The notes below the pieces were generated by a model, which worked only from the letters and a program-made list of their open reading frames with translations, made no database searches and had not been told where the DNA came from. From Pezizomycotina sp. ARF18 (taxonomy: Eukaryota > Ascomycota), in assembly GCA_002224055.1 (NCBI GenBank), contig AZLU01000035.1, positions 80,210 to 144,209 of the forward strand: a stretch of 64,000 nucleotides of DNA, given 5' to 3'. The position numbers and the translations under genes are program-made. This document shows, piece by piece, positions 48,087-59,532 of this stretch. The stretch's first letter is position 1, and every line of letters begins with the position of its first letter.

Positions 48087-49436
48087 AAGTTGGGCGCACT
48101 AAAATCTAGGTTATAATTTACCGAATCCTTCTAGCAGACGGTGAGATATATACGACGTGGCTAGGATAGTGAATACCCCTTCTGACCGATGCTAAGATAA
48201 AAGAGGATATGGTGTTGTTTGAATAAAACCGAGATCTGCTATATAAAAGGCGGTAATGAGCTGGATCTTCAGGAAGATGGAGAGCGGAGAAAGAATGGAA
48301 GGTGAACCACAAGTTACTTATATATATATATATATATAGCATTTGGAAAATTGCACGCAAATGAAAGCTTTAAAGAAAGCTGAAGAAGGCCAATACTACA
48401 CGCATAGATTCGAATGCGCTGTAGAAGTACCAAAAAATAGGCTATCTATCTTGGTAAACCATGATTGAGCTTTTCTTCAGGTTTTGGCATTTAAGGACTT
48501 CTAGCAAGAAGACTAGTAGAAGATAGATGTTTCCATAGATTTCGAATAGTATGCAACCCTTCATAGTATGAAACGCGTCCTTGTTTAAACCAGCTATTAT
48601 TTCTAAAAGTACAGGTCCGCCAAAGCATTCTGGTCGAAGAGTCTTGCCCGAATTCGATAAACTGATGCCCGGATCTAGGAACTTCGAAGCTCACCTAACT
48701 TATCGCTACAAACCTCTTGTGACTAATACCTCGAGCTAATAATAAAAAAAAAAAAAAAAAAGGAAGGCCAGAGCAACGTCTTAGACATTCTCTATGAAGA
48801 GCCTGAATTTTTACCTGGACGTGGATTTGGCGCTAGATGGTGTGGTTACACAGGGGCATTTTGTTTGTGCAACCTCAACTTCACATTTTTGTATGCAGCG
48901 CCTTGGATCATCCTGTAAAGAATTCGATAGTTTCTGTTTCAAGGAGACATTAGACTCAGTATACTGTAGGAATGGGAAAATATCATTTAGAGATATATCT
49001 AGAAATACTTCAATGATGATATATTTTTGGTTAGTACTATAGTGCTCTTGTTGGGCGACGCCTGCCTGTATCACACATTCCCTAAGCCAAGCAGGGCGAT
49101 GTTTCCCTTAATGTCTTCCAATAAGATTAATTCAAAGACATGAACATCCCTTGTCATTGGCTACGCGAGTGGGTCCGTTGGGAAGTGAGGCGCATCGTGT
49201 ATCCCCGAAGCGATCGCTTCTCCATAATTGACGGCCAAGGAAAGACGGCAAGTTTCCACCTGCAGCTGTAATTTCCATTAAGAGAAGAGAAATGAAAGGG
49301 GACATGGAAGTTGGGAAAAAGGTCCCCTTTTTATTGTTAGAATACTTCTTCTAGACTAGTAGAAAAGGGATTGTTTATTGCCGGCTCAAATGTCGCTTTT
49401 TGTGATGTTGAAGGCGAACACCGCCGTATCTTTACC
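48087..49436. other. Intergenic, no supported gene
   Basis: Contains AT repeats (TA repeat near 48318) and an A run near 48740. Two overlapping opposite-strand ORFs at 48794-49074 and one at 48491-48694 have no family resemblance. A secretion signal is not evident in any of them. Confidence 0.5.
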
Positions 49437-50815
49437 ATGCGTCGCACGATTCTCGACCTCCTCGTAGCCTTGTGCTTCGCCAGCGCCGCAGTCGCGCAAA
49501 ACTTTACACCGTTCATAGCACTCAAGGTGGGAAACAGTGACGGTTGGTAAACCGTATACCGTAAAATGGACCCCTTCCGATAGCGGTAGCGAGGTGACGA
49601 TGCAGCTTGGAGGGAGGCTGGACTGCTCTTGGAGAATAGGCACTATTGGCACTCTCTCCAAAGATACAGGAGCTTCGAATGACGCCTGGCCTCGGGGGGC
49701 GAGACGGATAGCTTTTCTATCGGTGAGGGTTTACAATTTCATTTATTGCCTTCAAAGTAGTTAAAAAAGAAGAGGGAGGAAGTATTGAAAGGACGAGATC
49801 GGCCAGTGGTACGTTAGATGATTGAAACTAACCGCATATTTCAACATTGATATAGCGGCTGGTGCGGTTATTCTATCCACGTATTAGAAGGATCAAACTA
49901 CATTAGTAAATCAGACGATTCAACCTTGCGGAAGCACCTGCCGCCGTTCCAGCTTCGTCGTCGCCCTCGCTCGTCCTCAGAACTCCCACAAATACATCGC
50001 CTGCTGCACCCACGACTTCACCTAATCCACGGAAAACAAGTTCCTCGCGCAGCAGGAACCTTACAAGCTCTGCTACTCCAGACTCGAGTACTAAAAGCAC
50101 ATCGGTTCCTCAAAGCAGTGACCAGACTAGAATAGCAAGTTCGGACCAACAACACAGCACTTCGCAGGATGCTTTAGATTCATCTGATGCGAGCCTTTCA
50201 GGTCCGCAACACACGCCAGGTTCAACTACGCTAGAGACTTCGTCAAAGCCTTCTAAAAGTCTTTCTACCCAGAACACAGCTCTTCCTCCCCCATCGCATA
50301 CGTCGCCGCCAACAGCCGCCATAGCAGGCGCTCTAAGCGCAGTGATCGTTATTCTCCTACTCTTTCTCCTATTCTTCGTTGGAAGGAGGCGTCATTGGTT
50401 CAGTAGATTAAAGAGACAAGAGCAACCGCAACTTCCTCGCCCGTACCAGAATGCTGCTCTTCACGAGGCGGCGGCGGCGGCTACTGCAGACAACACTGGC
50501 CATTTGAAAGGAAGATTTTCGCAAAGACGGAGCATTTATAGATCCGCCAAAACGACATCTCATGTCGGCATCGTTGAGACCACCGGGGCAGCAAATCGTG
50601 TAGAGACGGCAAATCAATCTGCACAACCAGGTGAACAGGAAACAGTGGAGTCCAGCCATTACCGCGCTAGATCCAGGAACCGAATCCAAGAAACTACGGA
50701 GGGTCGGGTAAGTGGTGTGCAAGAAACCGTAGAAGGAGTCGTGAACAATAAACGCGGCAAACGCTGCAAAGAAAGTGTAGAAGGTGTCTTGGAAGAGAAC
50801 AGGGCATTGTGTTGA
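49437..50815 (+). CDS. Single-pass surface protein with Kre9/Knh1-like domain and Ser/Thr-rich stalk
   Basis: The start MRRTILDLLVALCFASAAVA at 49437 is a signal peptide. The next part, after a frame change, VTVGKPYTVKWTPSDSGSEV, is the hallmark of the Kre9/Knh1-like Ser-Thr-rich fungal surface domain; it continues through GGETDSFSI to a GTGAGG donor. The intron is 49723-49855. Exon 2 reads GWCGYSIHVLEGSNYISKSD and then a long Ser/Thr/Pro-rich stalk, probably O-glycosylated. Near 50310-50385 AIAGALSAVIVILLLFLLFF is one membrane segment, followed by GRRR and a cytosolic tail of about 145 residues ending at 50815. Most members end in a GPI signal; here a true transmembrane segment with a cytosolic tail suggests a wall-to-cytoplasm sensor-like layout. 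That is inference from architecture only. At least three frame changes are present, one being TGA for a Trp TGG codon near 49684. Confidence 0.7.
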
Positions 50816-51563
50816 GACTCAGCTGGGACATGGATGAGCTTAGAGGCTAGAAATGTGAGTTGATACCTGAGTAATTTCAGAGGGACTTATTATATCATAT
50901 GAACTGTCTGCTTAGTGGTCTATTGGGGAGCCGGGAGCGCTCAATGAGAAGTAATCTCTAATAAAAGGAGATATATATTCTGCAGATAGAATAATTAGCT
51001 TGAGTTCACGAACGCACGATAAGTTATCTCAAGAACATCGTCGCTCAAGAGCTAAGGAGACTGCAAGGTGCTTGCAATCGAAGGAATCACAAGTCCATCG
51101 TTTCACTTAGAAACGGTTATTTCAAGCTTTTTATCAAATCAAACATCGAAACACTTGTAAATCGCGAGCTTTGGCTGTCTTCCACAGCTTTCTCAACTCA
51201 TTATCCGTAGTGTGTGTTTACAGAGAAGTACATTGTTGATAATATATTGATAGCGAGGTGTGGCCAAACATTTACTCGTTGCTCAATTCAAACATATCGT
51301 GATACTCTAATTGCTCGAAAAGATGAAGATATCAGGGTATTATTAGTATATAGACCAGGAATGATTCCATAATGATCTTGATAACAACAAATCATTCAAT
51401 CACTTTCTCAAATCGCTCGTGCCTAGATACCTTGCCCATTAGCATTATAATCTAAGACTTCTCCCCTGTGCATTGCTATCCTCAGATAACTCTCAATATT
51501 GTGTATCTAAACGTATATAAGGAACTTATATATAGAACGGAAAATGCCCGGTAAAGGATTGAC
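50816..51563. other. Intergenic, AT-rich
   Basis: No supported gene. The right end carries a TATA-like element upstream of the small zinc-ribbon ORF. Confidence 0.5.
51514..51521 (+). promoter_or_regulatory. TATA-like element upstream of the zinc-ribbon ORF
   Basis: TATATAAG about 45 bp before the ATG at 51564, and 25 bp before another ATG at 51544 in a different frame. Supported only by motif and position. Confidence 0.3.
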
Positions 51564-51764
51564 ATGCATTACGCCGCCCGAGAGCGCTATCATGCAGCAA
51601 CGGGATCGATGTTTGGTATGGACTGCCCCAATTGCGGTATACCAAACTGGAGACGTCCCTCATTCGGCGTAAGAGAGATTATTTACTTGATAGTCACCTT
51701 GGCCTCTCCATGCCGCTTGATGCGGTGCCGAGGCTGCGGTTATAGTATCTTCCTCGAGCCGTGA
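51564..51764 (+). CDS. Small zinc-ribbon-like protein
   Basis: A 66-residue intact ORF with two CxxC knuckles: MDCPNCGIPNWRRPSFG near residues 19-35 and RCRGCGYSIF near residues 54-63. Between them lies a hydrophobic segment (VREIIYLIVTLASPC). This spacing is like small zinc-ribbon proteins in which CPxCG, a basic RR stretch, a helix and a C-x-x-CG end follow each other. Four cysteines would bind one zinc. It is intact in a window where most genes are broken, which supports a real short gene but does not prove it. No partner or function can be named. An overlapping ORF from 51544 in another frame is the competing reading. Confidence 0.45.
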   Translation: MHYAARERYHAATGSMFGMDCPNCGIPNWRRPSFGVREIIYLIVTLASPCRLMRCRGCGYSIFLEP

Positions 51765-52451
51765 ATGTCGTACTGTTCAAACTTCTCGAGGACGTACCGC
51801 TAGTTTATACCATCAACGTTATTGATTAAAGTCTCGCCGCTGTAGCAAAAAACACTAACCTCCAGTTAGCATCCGCCAAATATCGCCCACTTTTTCCGTC
51901 ACCAGCTTATATGTTCAAATTCCTCGCTGAATAGTACAAACAGCCTTGACAGGCTCTATAGCTTAGTAAATAGACTTCTAACGAATCTCTATTATTAATT
52001 AGCTATCTAGCCTGGTAAGGTGTGGCTAACGTACGCGCCGTTATATATAACGTATAATGTAAATCCAGTATTCGGGTTTGTTGGGCCACTCTCTCCCAGT
52101 CCAGTAGGGACTGATTGGGCAGTGCTTATACTTTTGTTCCCAGATTTGATACCTACTTTCGTTTTTTTTTTTTTTTTTATATTTCATTATCATGCGTACA
52201 ATGTCGAAACCTAACTAAACTCATTAATGAGGTATGTATATACACCTTAAAAAAACAAGACCCCTAGAAGATTCACTATAATCGACCCTGAAAATGTATT
52301 GCTACTCGTACTATTGATGCGATGAGGGTAACCAGACAACACGTATGGGGGTTTGATAACATATGAGGCGAAAAAATGAGGACACAGGCATTAGAGCAGA
52401 ATAGAAAATACTTTTAAGATGTGCTGTAAGCCCACCAATTTGAAATGATCT
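51765..52451. other. Intergenic, no supported gene
   Basis: AT-rich, with a T run near 52160. It holds the 3' ends of the zinc-ribbon ORF and the F-box gene. Nothing further is recognised. Confidence 0.5.
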
Positions 52452-53930
52452 CTAGATGAGCCAAACACCGGATTCGACTCTATCTACCAAAGGGAGCTCC
52501 TGATCCTCCTCCGGATTCAGCTCGGTGCTACTCTCCATCTCTTCGTCAAAGTCGAAAGTAGATCTGTCCATCTGGAGCACTTGTATCAGGTCTTCTAGCT
52601 TATCCTGATCCCTATCCCACTCCAACCGCTTGCTCGCTTTCACGACGCGGAGCTTCCTCAACCGACCCTCCATGAGGGCGATAGAGATATCATCCGGAGT
52701 CACCTTGAGCCGTCGCCAGACGTTAGAGCTAGCGCGCATGTACAACTCCTCCAAGGGGTGTCCCGCGGGCGTGTTCTCTTCGTCGAAGAGGTGGGACGTG
52801 CAATAATCCACTGATATACCCAACTGTTTCACGAGCGGACACATCATCAAAATCCGGTCGCAGAAGTCGTGCGACAGCCTGGGATAGGGTGTAAATGTGC
52901 AACGTTGTTATCTGCGGGGCGAAGCGAAGTATTACGTGCCGCAGCGCATCCGGGCGTGCGAAGGGGAAGTGAGAGAGCGAGAGGAGGTATATGCTCTCGG
53001 GAATGGGGCGGGATGACATGAGGAAGGAATCGCCTATGCTGCGCTTAGGAAGAGCTGCTGCAGCACCGGGGGATACTCAAAGGTGGAAAGCGGGTGGTGC
53101 GCAACCTGCTCGACCGCGTCCTCTGTTTGCGGTCGTCGCGACGACGTTGATCGACGAGGTTGGGGGAACTTGATGACTTGGAGCTTGCTGAGGTTCATGA
53201 TAGCGGGGCATAGCTTTGTGAGCTCGATCGACTCGACGCAGTTCGAGAGATCGAGATGTGTTAGGTTCTCGGGTATTTGAGCCTTGTCACCGTGCCGCCT
53301 AGCCCGTGCATCGGTGCGCGGAAGAATAGCAAAGATTTCCTGCAGTGACTCAGCAAACGGCCGACCCACGAACAAATGTGCTCAATTTTGCCACATTGAG
53401 AAGGTCCTAGGGCAAAAAAAAATAAAAAAAAAATGTTAATGAGGGACGATTAATTGATGATTTAACATATGTTAAGACGGGGACGAAAGGTAAAAACTTA
53501 CGAGCTCTTTCACCAAATCGCAAAGCAGATATTCATCCAAATCGGCACCACTATCCTGCTTCTTCAACTTTTTCGTTGGAGCTTGGATCGTGGGAGCGAC
53601 AGCAGCCACGAACGGAGCGAAGTTTCCAGTGTCGAGCTTCGGCTTTGCATAAAGCAGCGGAGTTGCAAGCGCTATACCAGCTCGGGAAACGAGGCACGCA
53701 CAGTAAGAGCGACTTCTGGTCGGGATGGAAGATACGATCTCGTAATGAGCTAGGCGGGAGGTATACGCTCGCCGGGCCGGTCTTGGTACCGGCGTGCGGC
53801 GAAGGTGGTCGGATCTGGCACGAAGATCCCGACCCCAGGCCGAAAGAAGGGCATATCGCACTGTCCAGGCCTAGGTCTTCGGGATCCCCGAGAGGGTGTT
53901 CTTGATCGCTGTGCTGTCGAGGAGAGACAT
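52452..53930 (-). CDS. F-box and leucine-rich-repeat-like protein
   Basis: The N-terminal part reads MSLLDSTAIKNTLSG, then HYEIVSSIPTRSRSYCACLV with SRAGIALATPLLY, which matches the F-box pattern (hydrophobic helix, C-x-L-V-S-R, A-T-P-L-L-Y). An intron lies near 53405-53500. The rest has LRR-like strands: ENLTHLDLSNCVESIELTKL, IMNLSKLQVIKFP, FEYPPVLQQLFLS, IPESIYLLSLSHFPF, FAPQITTLHIYTLS and HPLEELYMRASSNVW. It ends in an acidic stretch (FDEEMESSTELNPEEDQEL) and a stop at 52452. F-box proteins recruit substrates to SCF ubiquitin ligases; the LRR part would bind the substrate, which is unknown. Start choice is uncertain because of an in-frame TGA upstream. Several frame changes are present. 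Confidence 0.65.
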
Positions 53931-54216
53931 TAGGGTGTCGATGCCGTCTGTGATTTCCTGGGCCGAGTTATGATGCGTTGCCTGTATTTGGCCACGTCTT
54001 CGGGATGACGCAATGGCGTTCGCTCACGCGGACAAGCTTCTGGTTGTTGGATTGAATGAGGAGACCATGACTGCTGATTTTGTTCCCGAAGGACTTTGCC
54101 TCCCAGTCTATCCCCGGATTGACTATCATTACTGGATGCCAGTAAAGGAATAGTAAATATTCCTTCCAGAAAACCAAAAACCGCACCCAGGGAAAGCAAG
54201 GAAGAAAAAAAATCCA

Positions 54217-54243
54217 GGGAGCAGGAGCAGGAGCAGGAGCAGG
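54217..54243. repeat. GGAGCA tandem repeat
   Basis: Four and a half copies of a six-base unit, directly readable. Confidence 0.85.
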
Positions 54244-54594
54244 ACAGGAGAGAAAGAGGTACGAGTGATAGATTATACGTACAGCAAGCAATACTAGTAC
54301 TAGCAGCAGATATCCAAGCAAAAAATGCACAAAAAAAGAAAAGGAGAACCTGGTTCTTTCGTAGCTGTAGCTGTAGTAGTATAGTAAAGGGTAGTAATAA
54401 TATACGGGGGGGGTTGCTAATAAAAGAAAAAAAAAAAAATGGATGGTGATGCAAGTAATCTTTAGAACCTTCCAGTTCTGCAGTCTGAAGATACCTTGGG
54501 GGGGGTGAAAATAGCAGAGCAACCGACTAAATAGGGGATTTTTCTTTTGTTACTCATACTTACTTAACCTCACAAAAATCCACCATTAAACAAT

Positions 54595-54621
54595 AACAAC
54601 AACAACAACAACAACAACAAC
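54595..54621. repeat. AAC trinucleotide repeat in the Gemin2 leader
   Basis: Nine tandem AAC/CAA units, about 75 bp before the ATG at 54695. Short CAA repeats in leaders are common in fungi. Confidence 0.85.
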
Positions 54622-54694
54622 CATCCTCGACTCCAACCAGGCACTTTCCATTAACGACTGGGCTCAGTCTTGTATCCTGGATTCTATTCTACAC

Positions 54695-56635
54695 AATGGG
54701 CAGTAAACGCAAGAGAAAAGCAGAACAAGGGCCACGAATTTCGCAACAACCGCCAGCAATATGCGCCGGCGCCTGTCCACAAAATGGCTCGGTGATCTTC
54801 GAACCCTCTCGGCGCTGACGCTCCGGGGGACGACAAAGATTCTGGCCCTTCCAACGTATAGTTAATGGACAGCGGGAAGCGTTTCCTGGCCTTGATGACA
54901 TACACGGAGATACGGATGGTGATTTCCTAGGACCCGCGAACGACGGGCTACAATACCTTCGATGGTCAGGTACGTTCTAAATCGCACTCCCGAGGAAACA
55001 ATAATATTTTCATAGACTCTTTTCTGACGCATTGCACTTCGCGAGACTCTACCTTTCCTACAGATGCGTTTCTATCTAGAATTTTTAACGTACGCTTTAA
55101 GGGGTGAAATTTTTGCTAAAAATTTCTTTGACAATCTAGGTCTGAAGCGAAAGGAGTACGAATCTTCTATTGGCGAATCCACCAGCTGCTCCTCCTCCTC
55201 CTCCTCCTCCGCCGCCGCCATCGATTACCGATCCGCGACTGCTTAGCCGTCCTATTCCCACTAAGAAGGATTTGGACCTGCTATGTTACGACGACGATCC
55301 TGAGGAACTGGCTGTCAGTAACGATAACATGGACGAGGCAGCCGAAGCCGACGGGGAAGAGCACAATGCCGACGATGTCGACGTAGATTCAAACGGACCG
55401 GGTACTGGCGCATTCTACTCCGACGGAGCGTACGTCGCCGCACCAACGCGCAGCACGCCCCTGCTCCATCGCAACCACGCACCCCTCTCTAAAGCAGCTC
55501 CCGCTCCGCGCAGTCTCCGCGAATGGCACGACGGCATCGTGACTAAATTCCGCACGATCCGCGAGCGGTTACAGTTGAACCCGCCGTTAGCAGCGGACAT
55601 CGAGGTTCCCAGACGGTACACGGGCTGGATAAACTTCATGGCGCGGACGGAAGCGACGCCGTCGAACATGATGGCGCTGAGCAGCTACGATGCCGTCGAG
55701 GGCCTTAAGCGCGTCACTCGGAGTTTTCGTAGGGGGTCTCAGGTCGACGAAGCGATCGGGAAATGGACGTGGGCGTTGTTATTGCGGTGTAACGATGCGG
55801 GGATACTGAGGAATGAGGAGATTGGCGTTATCAGGGATTTGGGGAAGAGGGCTAGCTGGTTGCTTGGTGGTTGGGCGGAAGGGAGGATAGCTGATCCGGA
55901 GGAAACGCGGTGTTGGGGATGAAGAGGAGCGGGAATGGTGGGCGGATAATGAATTACGGCGATGGAGGAGGAAGAGGGTGGTTGTGATGAATTTGATGAG
56001 CCGATGGAAGCCGACGAGGGTAATGACGCTAAGCACGAGTCCGAAGGTGATGAGGAGGAACAGGAAGAACAAGAGACGACGACTCCGATAAAACTTCCCA
56101 CAGTATCTCCGCTCATGCTCCGACCTCGTTCGGTTAAGGTTCCGGCTCGAAGGTCCTAGCGACGGCGAAGTCAGACGCTGCAGACGTCATCGAACCAGAA
56201 CCGGTTGACTCCGTTGCGTTGGATATCGCCAGCAAAATGAAGAATCTGATACAAAATGACAGGGCAAATAACCAACAAGAGAAGACAGTCGAGCTAGAAC
56301 CAACCGATGCCGAAACAAAAGAACCCGCCGCTTTCTCGAGGATGGTACGTCTCAGTACCGCCTGTCGCCGAAAAGGAAGACCGAGAGCCCGAGCTCCCAT
56401 TACCTGAACTTCCTGCACAAGATCTCAAACTGTCGCCACCGCAGGCGAGGAACTTGCGGATGAATCAGCGCCGCTTCCTCCATCCTCTCCAGCTCGTGAA
56501 CCTTCCATGCAAAAGAAAACAACCGATACTCCTGTTCAAAAGCCAACGTTGCAGACTCTGTTTACTCTGGATGTGATCCTTAGCGTCGTCGGTGATGTTT
56601 TCGGGCAGAAGGATCTATTATTGGAGCGTCGGTGA
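54695..56635 (+). CDS. GEMIN2: Gemin2/Brr1-type snRNP assembly factor
   Basis: Gemin2 binds Sm proteins and, with SMN, loads the Sm ring on spliceosomal snRNAs. The start MGSKRKRKAEQGPRISQQ is basic; next, in a shifted frame, FPGLDDIHGDTDGDFLGPAN and DGLQYLRMV match the conserved N-terminal region. An intron lies near 54970-55139. The next exon has a Pro-rich stretch, an acidic region (DEAAEADGEEHNADDVD), then the helical core: REWHDGIVTKFRTIRERLQL, YDAVEGLKRVTRSFRRG, VDEAIGKWTWALLLRCNDAG and EEIGVIRDLGKRASWLLGGW. A long acidic tail follows (FDEPMEADEGNDAKHESEGD), and the very end TLFTLDVILSVVGDVFGQKD with LLLERR matches the family's C-terminus, so the gene runs to TGA at 56633-56635. Several frame changes fit single missing bases. 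Confidence 0.75.
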
Positions 56636-57056
56636 ATACATATATGGTAACTGGTGGCATACATGGTGACTTTTATTGGTTTTAGTCGTTTGTTCTTCAA
56701 TATCACTCGAAAAGTATATGGGCTTTTTAAAACTGTATTTTCTTTTAAATTCCTCGAGGCATTCGTTTTACTTTTCAGAACCTTTCCATTCTATTTGTAT
56801 TAATACGTAAAAATATAAATCTGCTATGCATCCTAGTAATATATTTTCTGTTTTTGAAAGTTATAGTAATAACGGAAAGGTAAATCAAAGTAAAACATTC
56901 ATCCAATTTCTCCGTAGTTATCACGGGTAAGGAAAAAGGCAAATCAGCGTGAAGTCGAAAGCGTAACGAAAACCCAGGTACAACAAAAACAACAAGAGTA
57001 ACGCCGAGTATCACAAAAAAAAATATAAAGGAAACAATTTCGATTAAAATATTTCA
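56636..57056. terminator. Intergenic between convergent Gemin2 and SF3A1 genes
   Basis: The 421 bp between two stop codons must hold both 3' UTRs and poly(A) sites. It is AT-rich. No particular signal is unambiguous. Confidence 0.4.
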
Positions 57057-59121
57057 TTAATAGCCCCTTCCCCTAGGATTATTATACGGTCCATGTCCGG
57101 TTAAAGTTCCACGCCAGACACCATTGCCGCGCGGTCCGCGCGGAACGTAAGGAGCGTTCACATCCACCACGTTCGCACCGGGAGGAGGAGGATCCTATCC
57201 CCTCCTGGGTCCCACGGCCGGGTTCGTCATCTCGGCGTACTTTTGGTGAATCGAGGCGATCTGATCTTGACGTTGACGCTCTGTAAATTCTGCATGCGCG
57301 CCGTCTCCCTGGAATCCGCGTGGCGTCCCAGCTCGTCATGGCCCTCTTCTTCGCCCTTTCTTCTTCTTCCGTCATGCCACCGTCAGGAATGGCTCCCGAC
57401 GCGCCTGTCGTGTCGAACAGGTCTGCGCGCTGCGAGGCGAGGCGCTTGAGGTTTGCGGCGACGTCGGTCGTGGACAGGTTGTCGTGGCAAACTTGGCGTC
57501 GCTGCGGGCTTTCTGTTCCTTCCAGCGGGGGTCGAGGAGTTCGACTGTTTAGGAGAAGTTTTTGTTAGTGCTCCGTTCTGCGTGCCGAATACATATATAT
57601 ATAGTATAGTATATAGAGGGAAACTTACTTCTCATGTGCTGATCCAACTCATTAAGGGGTATGCTCTGCTTGCAGTTCGGGCAGATTGCCATCTGTTGCC
57701 CACGCCTGCTGCTTGCGGCGGCCGCAGCACGTGGTACGTAGTCGCTTCGGATCTTCATCGGTGCCACACCACCAACTGCTTCAGCCCTCGCTTGCTCTGC
57801 CCTCGCTTGTGCCTCGCGTCTCTCCCGTATGCGCGCCGTCTCATCGTCGTCGTCTCCCGAGTCCGGCTCCATCTCCACTTCCATGTTCGCCTCCTCATCC
57901 TCGTCCTGAACGGGAGCGGCGGCGGCTTGTCGCGGAACGATACCAACCGGCGGAGGAATATGCGCCGTAGTCATGCTCGGCTCCTGCCACTCGTCGGTCG
58001 GCATAGCCTCTTCAATGCGTAACGTGCTCGGGTGCAGCGCCATCATAGCCTTCTGTTCCAGCGAAGCGTGCTGCAGGTCGGAAAGCGAGGTCGGCGGCGG
58101 TAGGTCGGCGTTATCGTCCTCCGGCGTGAAAACGATGGTCTCGACGACGACAAAGTCGTGCCAATCGATCTGCGCGTACGCCATCCTCTCCTCGTCTTCC
58201 TTCTCCTCCATCTTCTTCTTCTCCTCCTCCTGAAATTTAACCCACTCCGACTCTGCTTCGCGTCGTCCAGGAGGTGGAATTTATCCTTGATGTTCTTCTC
58301 CAGCAGCGCTACCCTGTCCTGCGCGCCGCTCGGGTTTAGGAGCAGCGTGTACTGGTCGACGAGCCTGTTGAAGTATTGGAAGAAAGAGTGGTTCGGCCGC
58401 AAGAAATCGAACTGATAGTTCCTAGCTTCCCTCTGCGATAGCGTCGTCATGAACTGCCTCCCGTTCTTCGCGACAAATAGAGCCGTCAGTCGTAATATGT
58501 CGAGATCCTGGGCGCTAATGGGTGGCATCCGTGCCGAAAATTGGAATTCTGGCGGAGGAATGGGCCCTTTCGGTTTCTCGGGTTCGACTGGTACGGGTGC
58601 TGCTGCACTGCCATCTGTGCGGCCGGCAGCGAGGGCTGTGGATCTGCCGGCGCGTGTCTCCGATAATCTCCATGCGTAGAATGCGTGGTAAGGGTCGGCG
58701 GGGTTTAGGAAGGAAAATTTGGGATTTGCGCGCTCCTTGTCACGAATACGATCTTTATTAAAACGGTAAGGGTAATCATTAGCATATTCTCCTCTCTCCA
58801 AGTGGAAGTATCAAAAGGGGAAGCGGGTGTAGTTACTTTCAAAGGCTTCTCCGTTTCTTGCGACGTATCCTGCGGTCTTTTCAACAATGGCTGTTAGAGG
58901 TATACGGTTAGCATGTCTGGTCTTAAGGGTTCCGCGTAGAGCAAATGGCCGATCAGAGATCATGATAGTCAAAGAAGAAACGGACGACTTACCTTGTATA
59001 TCCTTTGGGGGCAAGATGACTCCGCTGGAGCCTTAGTAGCATCCTCCGCCGAAACGAATTGCGACCCGGCCTGCGGTGGTGGCGTTTGTGTACTCGGGGA
59101 TTCTACTGCTGCTGGCGCCAT
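57057..59121 (-). CDS. SF3A1: Splicing factor 3A subunit 1 (Prp21/Sap114)
   Basis: SF3A1 is a U2 snRNP protein needed for branch-site recognition. The start is ATG at 59121 (MAPAAVESPSTQTPPPQ). SURP1 follows: GVILPPKDIQ, an intron from about 58994, AIVEKTAGYVARNGEAFE, NPKFSFLNPADPYHAFYAWR. SURP2 is FQFSARMPPISAQDLDILRL, FVAKNGRQFMTTLSQREARN, FDFLRPNHSFFQYFNRLVDQ. Next come AYAQIDWHDFVVVETIVFT, PPTSLSDLQHASLEQKAMM and an acidic region (EEANMEVEMEPDSGDDDDE), then CPNCKQSIPLNELDQHMRS before an intron at about 57570-57640. The last exon ends PYVPRGPRGNGVWRGTLTGH and stops at 57057. No C-terminal ubiquitin-like domain is seen, which is usual for fungal members. Frame changes occur inside the SURP1 exon, near 58235 and in the last exon. 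Confidence 0.85.
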
Positions 59122-59532
59122 CTTTGATATCGATATGTGTCTGGTGATGAAGTAGGAGGAGGGGATGCGATGGCGATAGATGGATGGATGATCGAAACCG
59201 TTGGCGTTGAGGATGAGTCGCAAAGGTAAAAAAAAATTAAAGGTTTAAAAAATACGAGAAAAAGTTTATTAAAAATGCGGCTAAAATCTACGAAGGGGGC
59301 GTGTGGCTTCCATGGCAAATTATACACATTAAAAGTGCACTTTACAGAACGGTTATATACTTTGAAATCACACTACCACACGCAGCGGTCCGTGTCGTTA
59401 AAGAAAACTTCCGTTTTTGGATTTCGATATCACCCCGAGTTTTTCAATGGTTGCACAAAAAACTCACCTACTCCCGCCGTAACTCCCTTCAGCATCCAAC
59501 ACAAAGAAACAAAAAGAAGCCATGCCACCCAG
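59122..59532. promoter_or_regulatory. Divergent promoter shared by SF3A1 and TRM9
   Basis: Only 411 bp separate the two ATGs, so both promoters lie here. The middle is AT-rich (an A run and TTTAAA around 59225-59275). No TATA box is clear, as usual for housekeeping genes. Confidence 0.55.

Larger units (their letters stand above)
53931..54694. promoter_or_regulatory. Divergent region between F-box and Gemin2 genes
   Basis: Promoters of two divergent genes. It holds GGAGCA repeats at 54217-54243, a G8 run near 54405, an A13 run near 54428 and CAA repeats at 54595-54621 shortly before the Gemin2 ATG. Two overlapping ORFs here (54454 and 54522, minus) are Phe/Ser-rich translations of repeats. 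Confidence 0.5.

Noticed and set aside
53930-54522. Two long minus-strand ORFs of 174 and 184 residues
   Set aside because: They translate A runs, GGAGCA repeats and other simple sequence in two frames; only the F-box reading nearby has family support.
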